In this document: in pieces, positions 47,799 to 55,600 of the stretch | Layout: each line of letters starts with the position of its first letter | Position numbering within the stretch: position 1 is the first letter of the stretch | DNA from: CAWGJC01 sp965276665 | GTDB taxonomy: Bacteria; Pseudomonadota; Alphaproteobacteria; Acetobacterales; Acetobacteraceae | Assembly: GCA_965276665.1 (NCBI GenBank) | Contig: OZ255620.1 | Span: forward strand, 1,674,001 to 1,738,000 | Reading direction: 5' to 3' | Length of the DNA stretch: 64,000 nt | Notes under the pieces: generated by a model | Database searches by the model: none | What the model saw: the letters and a program-made list of their open reading frames with translations, nothing else | What the model was told of the DNA's origin: nothing | Position numbers and translations under genes: made by a program

Positions 47799-48612
47799 CG
47801 GTTTTCACTTTCCTGCTTTTGACCCCGCTTTTGACATCGCGTTGCGGCCGCGGCCTGGCGACGGGGGTCTCGGCCGCGCGGTAGAGGGCGGCGAGCGCGT
47901 CGTCAAAATGCCGCGTCATCGCATCCTCCGCCGCCGCGGCGTCGCGATCGCGGACGCCGACGACGATCTGCAGATGCAGATCCTGCACGCGTTCCAGCTC
48001 CGCCTCGCCGAAGCGGAGGCGCAGCCCGGCCTTCATCGAGGCGGTGAAGGCGGCGCGGCAGGCATCGACCAGCACGACATAGAACGGGTTGGCGGTCGCC
48101 GCGGCCAGCGTGCGGTGAAATTCGATGTCGAGCGATACGAACGCCTCGGGATCGTGCAGCCGCGCCGCCATCTCGGCGCCGAGAAACGCCAGACGATCGA
48201 CGGTCGACGCCTCGCGCCGTGTCGCGGCCTGCCCGGCCATCGCGATCTCGAGTCCGCGCCGCACCTCGAGGACCTGGGGCGCATCGGCCTGGCCGGTGGC
48301 GAGCGCGTGCTCGAAAAAATGCCGGAGCGCCGCGGGCTGCATCCGGCTGACGCGCGGCGCGCGGCCGGGCGCGGTGTCGATCGTGCCGAGGGCGAGCAGG
48401 GTCCGCGACGCCTCGCGCACCACCGGCCGGCTGACCCCAACCGCCCGGGAGATCGCCGCCTCGCCCGGCAGCGGGTCCCCGGGCTTGAGCGCGTGATGGG
48501 CGATGTAGTCGCGGACATAGGTGACCACCTCCCCGGCCAGCCCGGTATCGCGTTCGGTCGTGTTGGGCGCAAAAGCGGGCAAAATGGCCGGCGGCGAGAA
48601 CCTGTCTGACAT
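47791..48612 (-). CDS. GntR-family (FadR/FCD-type) transcriptional regulator
   Basis: A 273-residue regulator with a winged helix (VRDYIAHHALKPGDPLPGE and AVGVSRPVVREASRTLLALG) and a C-terminal FCD domain (VSLDIEFHRTLAAATANPFY, ending MTRHFDDAL). A poorly conserved ~20-residue tail is rich in basic residues. The start is ATG 48612 (MSDRFSPPA) or 48621. It is the first gene of a seven-gene operon reaching idnD-like 42670 and likely autoregulates it. Confidence 0.88.
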   Translation of the reverse strand: MSDRFSPPAILPAFAPNTTERDTGLAGEVVTYVRDYIAHHALKPGDPLPGEAAISRAVGVSRPVVREASRTLLALGTIDTAPGRAPRVSRMQPAALRHFFEHALATGQADAPQVLEVRRGLEIAMAGQAATRREASTVDRLAFLGAEMAARLHDPEAFVSLDIEFHRTLAAATANPFYVVLVDACRAAFTASMKAGLRLRFGEAELERVQDLHLQIVVGVRDRDAAAAEDAMTRHFDDALAALYRAAETPVARPRPQRDVKSGVKSRKVKTDG

Positions 48613-48662
48613 GACATACATGGTGCGCCGGATTTCACGGGCGCGCAAGCGCCCCTGATCCC

Positions 48663-48693
48663 TCCCGCACCGGAGAAACCGGCGCGGGAGGCC
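48663..48693 (-). terminator. Strong hairpin downstream of the GlsB-type gene
   Basis: CCTCCCGC (48663-48670) and CCGG (48672-48675) pair with CCGG (48681-48684) and GCGGGAGG (48686-48693), with one A-C mismatch and an AGAAA loop. It follows the minus-strand gene by 18 nt. There is no T-run after it, so intrinsic termination would be inefficient. Confidence 0.45.
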
Positions 48694-48710
48694 GCCGCGA
48701 TCGAAGCCGG

Positions 48711-48968
48711 TCAGACCCGCCGGCGGCCGGAGATCGCGTGGTAGATGACGAGCACGACGATGGCGCCGATCACCGCGACGACCAGGCTGTAGATGTTGAG
48801 GCCGGTGACGCCGTTCGCGCCGAAGAAGCTGAAGATGAAGCCGCCGACGATCGCGCCCACGATGCCGAGGACGATGTCGAGGAGCACGCCCTCGCCGCTC
48901 TTGTTGACGATCTTGCTGCCGATGAACCCGGCGATCAGGCCGAGGATGATCCAGGCGATGATGGACAT
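48711..48968 (-). CDS. GlsB/YeaQ/YmgE-family small stress membrane protein
   Basis: An 85-residue membrane protein with three hydrophobic segments of the transglycosylase-associated family: IIAWIILGLIAGFIGSKIV, GVLLDIVLGIVGAIVGGFI and a final helix. Members are often induced by envelope or acid stress; the mechanism is unknown. The ATG at 48968 (MSIIAW) with GGAGAGAAATC upstream is better than the in-frame 48989. It seems to be a single-gene unit. Confidence 0.9.
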   Translation of the reverse strand: MSIIAWIILGLIAGFIGSKIVNKSGEGVLLDIVLGIVGAIVGGFIFSFFGANGVTGLNIYSLVVAVIGAIVVLVIYHAISGRRRV

Positions 48969-49160
48969 GATTTCTCTCCAATGACGCATTCGCTTGCCGC
49001 GAGCGCGGCAGCCTGCGCGGTCAGGGCTTGCGGCATGAGGCGCGGCTGGAACCCGGATTTTGCAGCAGCGCCACGGCCCAGCCCTCCTGCCGGGCTTGCA
49101 TCCAAGCAGATCCCGGCTGCCGAGGCGAATGATGCGCCGGCTCCGCCCCGCGTGAGCGCG
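48969..49160. other. Intergenic region between the GlsB-type gene and gspL-like gene
   Basis: 192 nt. It should contain the promoter of the GlsB-type gene on the minus strand. I see no repeats or other recognisable signal. Confidence 0.4.
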
Positions 49161-50198
49161 TCAGGGCAAGATATGCGAGATGATGGTGAAGTGGTCGGTT
49201 CCGTTCGGGTTGCGGGTGATCGGTGCGGAGAAGGAGGCGTCGCGGATCAGCGGGTCGGCGGAGAGCGCGCCGATCAGCCCCGCGGCGTTGCGCGCATTGC
49301 CCTGCAGGGTGAGCGTACGGCCGCGCAAGGAGAAATCGGTGACGTAGGAATCATCCGGCAAGATCTCCGTCAGCACCGCGAGCACCTGCAGAACATTGCC
49401 GGTCTCCGCCTGCTGGCCGGCGATCGCGCCCGTGCCGGCTTCCGCCCGCGCGATCCGCTCGCGCAGCGCCTGAACGGTCCGCACCGGTCCCGAAAGCCGG
49501 TCGATCTCGACCTCGACGGCATGGCGTCGCCAGGATTGCAAGGCGAAAGGCTGGGCGAGTGCTGCGAGCGCGAGCGCCGCGCAGATCCAGGCGGCGAGCG
49601 TGACAGGCCAGGCGCGGTCGCGTTCATGCTCGAGGGGCAGCCGCCGCGCCCCGCCGCCGCTGGCAGGAAATTCGAGCGCGGTAGGCGCGAGACCGATCCC
49701 GGCGAGCGCGTCCGTGACCGGCGCCAGCGTTGCTCTCGGCACCATCGAGAGGCGTAGGGACAGCCGGTTGTTGGGCTTGTCGCGCGACAGGATCTCGCTG
49801 TCCCAGAACACCGCATCGGCGCGGAACGGCGTCAGCCGGTCCATCTCGAAGCCAAGCACGCGTGCAAGGTCGCGCTCGGCGGCAAGCGGCAGCACGACCT
49901 GCCGCTCCAGCAGCAGCGCGGCGGGCGGCCGGAGGATGACCGGCAGGCGCCGCCGGCGCAACAGGGCGCGGATCGCGGCGGCCGCTTTGGCGATGGAGGG
50001 GAATCGCCCCGCCTCCGCCTCGCGGCCATTCTCCCGCTGGTGCAGCGAGATCGCCGGCTCCCCGGGAAGCAGGCCGATGATCAGCGCGTCGGGCGTGGTG
50101 CGGGAGAGGCGATCGAGAGGCAGCATCTCCCGCCATTGATCGAGCCACCACAACCAGATTTCCTGCAGCACACTGTCCCCGCTCACATTTCGCGGCAA
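49161..50198 (-). CDS. Type II secretion GspL/PilN-like inner membrane protein
   Basis: A 345-residue protein with a degenerate actin-like N-terminal region (LERQVVLPLAAERDLARVLG, FEMDRLTPFRADAVFWD), one membrane helix near residues 200-220, and a C-terminal PilN/ferredoxin-like periplasmic domain (LTEILPDDSYVTDFSLRGRTLTLQGNA). GspL links the cytoplasmic ATPase GspE to the inner-membrane platform. The gene points away from the M- and N/C-like genes, which is unusual because gspL and gspM normally lie in one operon. Confidence 0.82.
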   Translation of the reverse strand: MPRNVSGDSVLQEIWLWWLDQWREMLPLDRLSRTTPDALIIGLLPGEPAISLHQRENGREAEAGRFPSIAKAAAAIRALLRRRRLPVILRPPAALLLERQVVLPLAAERDLARVLGFEMDRLTPFRADAVFWDSEILSRDKPNNRLSLRLSMVPRATLAPVTDALAGIGLAPTALEFPASGGGARRLPLEHERDRAWPVTLAAWICAALALAALAQPFALQSWRRHAVEVEIDRLSGPVRTVQALRERIARAEAGTGAIAGQQAETGNVLQVLAVLTEILPDDSYVTDFSLRGRTLTLQGNARNAAGLIGALSADPLIRDASFSAPITRNPNGTDHFTIISHILP

Positions 50199-50271
50199 TC
50201 AATAGGCCAACCGCGAAGCCGTATGATATCCCTGCCCGGGCCGCCCGCGGCCGGTCGCGGCAACCAGGGGA

Positions 50272-50889
50272 TTGCACGCAACGGAAAGGAGCGCCGTGGC
50301 ACTCGATCTGCCGCGCGGAAATCGGGGTCATTGGCTGGCCGCCGCAATCACGGTGGTCGCGCTCATCCTGCTGTGGTTTGGCGCCGCATCGCCCTTGCTC
50401 GGCTGGTACGACGAGCGGGAATCGGATCTCGCCGAGCGTTCGCTGCTCGCGCGCCGCATGGCGGAGACCGCGTCTTCCCTGCCGGATGCGCAGCGTCAGG
50501 CGGCCGGGCGTCTCGCCGAGGCGGAAAGCGCCGACGAGCTGCTCCCGGGCGGCAGCGACGCGATCGCCGGCGCCGCGCTGCAGGAGCAATTGCAGGCGAT
50601 GGCCGCCAAATCGGGCGTGCAGCTGGTCAGCGCCGAGATGCTGCCGGCCGGCGATGCCAGCCGGTTCCGCCGCATCGCCCTGCGGCTCGCCGCCACCGGC
50701 CGCATGCCCGAGATCGTCCAGCTCCTGCAGCTGATCGAGACCGCGAAGCCGCGGCTGCTGGCCGCCGATCTCGGCCTGCAGAGCCAGATCACGGTGGACC
50801 GTCCCGGCGCCCCCGATCTGCGCGCGAGCTTCACCGTCTTCGGCTTCCGCGCCGCCGGGGCGCCCGAGCCGGCGAGACAGGCGCCATGA
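50272..50889 (+). CDS. Type II secretion GspM-like protein
   Basis: A 205-residue bitopic protein: short cytoplasmic N-terminus, one helix (WLAAAITVVALILLWFG), then a coiled-coil and ferredoxin-like periplasmic region (GSDAIAGAALQEQLQAMAAK, PEIVQLLQLIETAKPRLL). This is the GspM/PilO layout. The start could be the ATG at 50272 or a GTG near 50296 (VALDLPRG), the latter with AAAGGAG upstream, so up to 8 N-terminal residues are uncertain. It overlaps the next gene by ATGA. Confidence 0.78.
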   Translation: MHATERSAVALDLPRGNRGHWLAAAITVVALILLWFGAASPLLGWYDERESDLAERSLLARRMAETASSLPDAQRQAAGRLAEAESADELLPGGSDAIAGAALQEQLQAMAAKSGVQLVSAEMLPAGDASRFRRIALRLAATGRMPEIVQLLQLIETAKPRLLAADLGLQSQITVDRPGAPDLRASFTVFGFRAAGAPEPARQAP

Positions 50890-51539
50890 GGAAGCCGGGC
50901 GTCCCTGCCTTACTCGCCGCCATCGCCGTGCTGCTGCTCGGCGTGCTGGCGGCCGAGTGGCGGATGGGTCCGGCCCGGGCCCCCGCCGCCGCGGTGGCGC
51001 GCCGCATCGCCGCCGCGCCGCCACCGTCGCCCGTGCCGCCCGCCGCACAGGCGCAGAGCTGGAGCGCCACGATCCTCGCAAGGCCGCTCTTCTACCCGAG
51101 CCGACGCCCGCCGGCCGCCACCGCCGTGGCCGCCACCGAAAGCGCCGGCCTGCCGCGGCTGAGCGCGGTGCTGGTCAGCGATGCCGGCAGCACCGCGATC
51201 TTCGCCGGCCCGGGCGCCGACAAGCCGGTCATCGCGCATGTCGGCGACACGCTCGGCGCCTATCGCGTCAGCACCATCTCCGCCGGACAGGTCACCCTCG
51301 CCGGACCAAACGGACAAAGCACGCTCCGTCCCTCCTTCGATCCGGGACACCAGCTCGTGCAGCCCGCGCCCGTGGCGCAGGGGAATGGCTCGATTCTCGA
51401 AAAGTTTCAGAACGGGCACGCGGCCGCGGTGGCGATGCCGCCGCCGCCCACCTTGCAAGGTCTGATCGCCTTGCAGCGATCAACGGCCGCAGAGCGGGCC
51501 GGCGCACCCACCGCACCGCCACGCCCTGCTTCGCCGTGA
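50886..51539 (+). CDS. Type II secretion GspN/GspC-like protein
   Basis: A 217-residue protein with one N-terminal helix, a Pro/Ala-rich linker, the motif SATILARPLFYPSRRP, and a domain with LSAVLVSDAGSTAIFAGPG and VGDTLGAYRVSTISAGQVTL that resembles the homology region of GspC and alphaproteobacterial GspN-like proteins. The C-terminus is rich in Pro and Ala. It would couple the inner-membrane platform to the secretin. GspD, E, F, G and others are not in this window. Confidence 0.72.
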   Translation: MRKPGVPALLAAIAVLLLGVLAAEWRMGPARAPAAAVARRIAAAPPPSPVPPAAQAQSWSATILARPLFYPSRRPPAATAVAATESAGLPRLSAVLVSDAGSTAIFAGPGADKPVIAHVGDTLGAYRVSTISAGQVTLAGPNGQSTLRPSFDPGHQLVQPAPVAQGNGSILEKFQNGHAAAVAMPPPPTLQGLIALQRSTAAERAGAPTAPPRPASP

Positions 51540-51612
51540 TTGGAAAGCCGGTGCGCAATCGCCGGCGTGAAGCTCGTCGGGCGGCCGCGTCGCGGCCGCC
51601 CGACCGCCTGCT

Positions 51613-52518
51613 TCAGGCCGCCGCGCCGGCGTTGATGCCATTCGGGAAGAACAGGCCGCCCGTCGTGCCGCCGCCATAGACGATCGACAGCACCTGGGCC
51701 GGCGTGCGCCGGAACACCTGGGCACTCGTATCAACATTGGTGATGTTGAACGGGTTGCCCTGCGAGTTGGTGCCGAAATCCTCGATCCCGGAGAGCGAGG
51801 AGCGAAGCGTCGAGATCGCATTCGTCGCCGCGCCACCGCCGATATTCGACAGGTAGGCGCGGATCGCGCCGGCATGGTACGCCTCGGTGCCGAGAATGCT
51901 CGCGGCATAGGAGACGTTGGCCGGGACAGTCAGCGAGCTGGCCGCGCCCGCATAGGCGGTGACGCCGACATCCTCGAAGATGTAGGCGCCGATCAGAAAG
52001 TCGAGCTCGCTCGCGAACGGGTTGAAGGTCTGCCCGCTGGCGATCAGGCCGGCGGCGACCGCCAATGTCGTGAAGCTCGTCGACAGGTCGATCGTCGGCT
52101 CCGCCACCGCGAGGCCGCCGAGGGCGGCGCGGAGGAACTCCACATGGGCGAGCTCATCCACCGCGATGCGCTGTGCGTAATAGGCAAGAGCGGTCGTCTG
52201 GAACGGCACCAGCGACCCGCCGGTGACGGTTCCCTGGGTGCCGACGCCGGTCAGCAGGCCGGCCGAGAGGCCCGAGCCGGTCACGGCACGGAGGTAGTAT
52301 TCGGCCTCAAGATACTCGAGATTGAGGGCGAAATTCAGAATCGCGGCATCGGTTGACGGCGAAGCGGCAGCCGGCCGGGTGCTGGCGATCAGCCCGCCCG
52401 TGCTCAGCGCGCCGAGGCTCGCGACGCCGGCCGCACCGACGCCGACCTTGCGCATGAAATCACGTCTCTCCGCACGGCGCGCGGCCGTGGAGTCCAACTC
52501 ATTTTGAAGCGCGGTCAT
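51613..52518 (-). CDS. Tat-exported ferritin-like (desiccation-related) protein
   Basis: A 301-residue protein. The N-terminus carries a twin-arginine signal (ERRDFMRKVGVGAAGVASLG) ending in an AAA cleavage site near residue 50. The rest is a ferritin-like four-helix domain of the Rds1/PCC13-62 type, with LNLEYLEAEYYLRA, AVDELAHVEFLRAALG, YIFEDVGVTAYAGA and GTEAYHAGAIRAYL supplying Glu and His residues. The ATG at 52518 has AGGAG upstream. It may protect against oxidative or drying stress; the true activity is unknown. Confidence 0.85.
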   Translation of the reverse strand: MTALQNELDSTAARRAERRDFMRKVGVGAAGVASLGALSTGGLIASTRPAAASPSTDAAILNFALNLEYLEAEYYLRAVTGSGLSAGLLTGVGTQGTVTGGSLVPFQTTALAYYAQRIAVDELAHVEFLRAALGGLAVAEPTIDLSTSFTTLAVAAGLIASGQTFNPFASELDFLIGAYIFEDVGVTAYAGAASSLTVPANVSYAASILGTEAYHAGAIRAYLSNIGGGAATNAISTLRSSLSGIEDFGTNSQGNPFNITNVDTSAQVFRRTPAQVLSIVYGGGTTGGLFFPNGINAGAAA

Positions 52519-52678
52519 GGAGTACTCCTGCACGAGTATCGCCGGATATCCGACGGCCAGAACGGCTCCCGGCGGCCAAACCTTTCTGGACGGCACCAGG
52601 CACCGCCACACACTTACCGCTTTGCCGTGCAGACGGATGCGCGTCCATTACAAGAAAACCTAAATGAACGGTAAACTT
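52519..52678. promoter_or_regulatory. Promoter region of the ferritin-like gene
   Basis: 160 nt. It contains the perfect palindrome CGGATATCCG at 52543-52552 close to the start, and an A+T-rich segment at 52650-52690. The upstream gene ends at 52679 on the same strand. Confidence 0.35.
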
Positions 52679-55600
52679 TCAGTTACTCGTTGATGACCCA
52701 GTACAATGTTGCGTCGCGGCAGAATTGCTGGCCGACGAACGATTAATTGCAGTTTCACGAAGTCCTGTCAGCATCCCGGCAAGCTGGCGGGACACCGATT
52801 TCCAATCACGCGGGGCGAGCCAGCGCCGGGCCGCCTGTCGCGTCGCTTCGCGCAGCGTCCGGTCCGCCAGGATCGCATCGATCCCCGCGGCCAAGGTCTG
52901 GCTGTCGGTGGCGCCGAAGCGGATCACGGCGTCCTCGGCCTCGTCGAAGAGCGGCAACGGCGTCACCGCAACCGGGACATCGGCGGTCAAGGCGCCGCGC
53001 ATCGCCGCGCTCGAAGCCTCTTTCGACGATTGATAAGGAAGCACAACCAGGTCGCATTCCCCGAGCAGGCCGAGCGAGCGCGCGTTCGGCAGGAATTCGG
53101 TCACGAATTCCACCTCCTCCTGCAGGCCAAGGCGCGCCATCATGTCGCGGCAGGATGCGATCTCGTCGGTCGATGCCGGTACGCCATAATTGGCATTGAC
53201 CAGACGGAGCCGCAGGCGCGGCCAGGTTTCGCGCAGCGTCGCGACCGCCGCGATCAATTCGCCGATGCCCTTGCCAGGAAGGAAGAAGCCGTAGCAGCCA
53301 ATGAGCGGCGCATCCGCTTCCGGCCGCAGCGTGCGCACCGCCCGGTCCCGTGTCGGGAGCATGGCGCCATGCGGCAACAAGGCGACGTTGCTCGCCAGCC
53401 CGAGATCGGCGAGAAGGTTCACATCGGCCAGCGTGTGCACGAGCACACGGGCACATGCGCGGAGCGTGTGCAGCACCCGCACGCGATCTGCGGTCCCGAT
53501 ATCGCCGAGATCGCGCGTGTTGTGCAGTGCGACGACGATGATGCGGTCCTGTGACGCCGCGCCCTCCAGCAGGCGCGCGAGCATCGGCCAGGGCATCAGC
53601 CCGGCCTGATGCTGCACCACGATGCAATCAGGATCCGCGCCCCCGAGGGCGGCGAACAGATCCGGGAGACTGGCCTCGTCGCCGAGCCGCCAGGCAACCC
53701 GGACCGGCGGCCCCGCCGCCTGCTTCTCGGCGCCACAATCCGGCTCGGTGCGGGAATCCGCGAGGATGATGGGCGTCATCTCCGTCGGCAGAGCATCGAG
53801 CAGATGGCGAGAATATTCCGCGACCCCGCAGCGCACCGCCCAGGACGATACCCAGGCGAGACGCGGCCGGCCCGGGCGGGGTGCGACCAGCCAGTCCGAC
53901 GCGGCCGCAGCGATGCGGCCGAGGACCGCCGCCGACGCGATGGCCGCCGCGATATCGGCGCGCGCCCGGTCCGCCCGCGCCCGCCACGCCGCCGCCTGAA
54001 GCGGATCGCGCCGCGTCGCCACGGCCTCGCGCAGCGCTGCCGCGAGATCATCCCGATCAGGCTCTGCCCAGGCGGAGAGCGGGCTCGCAAGATGGCTGCC
54101 GGAGGGCGCGAGGCGGTATTGCAGCAGCCGCGCATTGCCCGGATTGCAGAAATCGAGATGGCCGCCGAAGCCGGTGACGATCAGCGGAATGGCCGCCGCC
54201 ATCGCCTCGGCGGCCGGCAGGTTGAACCCTTCCCCGCGCGTCGGCAGCACCACGGTATCGGACGCGGCGAACAGACCGAGCAGCTCGTCGCGCGAGATGT
54301 CGCGGTCGATCAGCTCGATCTCGGCAAGCTCCGGATCCGCCGCGCGCAGGGCGGCGAGCTGTTCGGCCACGTCGTTATGCGGGTTCGGGAACCCCTTGAT
54401 CACCAGCCGCACCGGGTCGCCCACGCGGAACGCCTTGGCATAGGCAGCGAGCAGCACATCCACGCCCTTACGCGGAAAGCAGGAGGAGACATGCAGAAAC
54501 GTGAATATCTTTGCATCCCGCGGCGGCCGCGCATTCGCGAGCGCCGCGAAGGAGGCGAGATCCGGCGCGTGGCCGACCGCGCGCACCGGGATCGGCAGGC
54601 CGGAATCGAGCAGCGCCTTGGCGACGAACTCCGTCGGCGCAAGCACGCCGCGGAAATTCTCCGCGAGCAGCGCGACCGTCTCGGGCGGCACCACGGTTTC
54701 TTCCCAGAAGAACGCGGCGAGCGCCAGATCGCCGGGATCGGTCGGCACCCAGACCGGATAGTGCTGGCTGATCACCACATGCGGTCCGGTCTCGTGGCGC
54801 GGACGCCCGATCAGCCCGGCGATCTCCTGCCGCATCGATGCCGGAACATCGTCAATCGCGCCGGTGATCTCGCCCTCGACCGCGATCACCCGCACCGCGC
54901 CCGGCCGTTCCGCCTCGATCGCGAGCGCGAGGTCGCGGTTGATGCCGGCCAGGCTGTAGCTGCCGTTGATGTGTCCGGCGATGGTGAAGCGCAGGTTTGC
55001 GGCGAGCACCGCGCGCAGCTGCGGCGGTTCCGGGGGCGTCGCGCCCGCCCGGATCAGCGCCTGCACGAGCAGCGGGATCTGGCGATCGAGGCGGAAGCGG
55101 TCCAGCGAGGCGCGCTGCCGCCGGTGCAGCGCGGCGCGCGCGCTCGCATCCTCGGCGAGCGCCAATATCCGCTCGCCCACCGATTGCGGATCCCGCTCGG
55201 TCAGGATGCCGCCCGAGGCGGTGGTTTCGCCGAGCGTGAACGGCACCGCGCCGCAAGGCCAGGCAAGAACCGGAACGCCGCGCGCGATCGCCTCGACGAG
55301 CGGAACGCCGAACCCCTCGTGATGGCTGAGGGAGACGTAGAGATCGGCCTCGGCGTAATGCGCCTCGAGCTCCGTGTCGCTCACCAGCCCGGTCAGCGTC
55401 ACGCGATCCGCGAGATCGTGGCATTGGATCGCGGTCTCGATGGCCTGACGGTAAGGTCCCGCGGCATCCACCCGCCCGACCAGCACCAGCCGCGCGGCGC
55501 CGGCAAAGGCAGCCGCGAAATGCCCGAAGGCGGCGACCAGATCCGCCTGTCCCTTGGAATCGATCACCCGGCCGACGAACAGCACGGTGAACGGCTGCGC

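Noticed and set aside
48663..48693. Classical intrinsic terminator
   Set aside because: The stem is strong but no U-tract follows on the minus strand; kept only as a low-confidence terminator.
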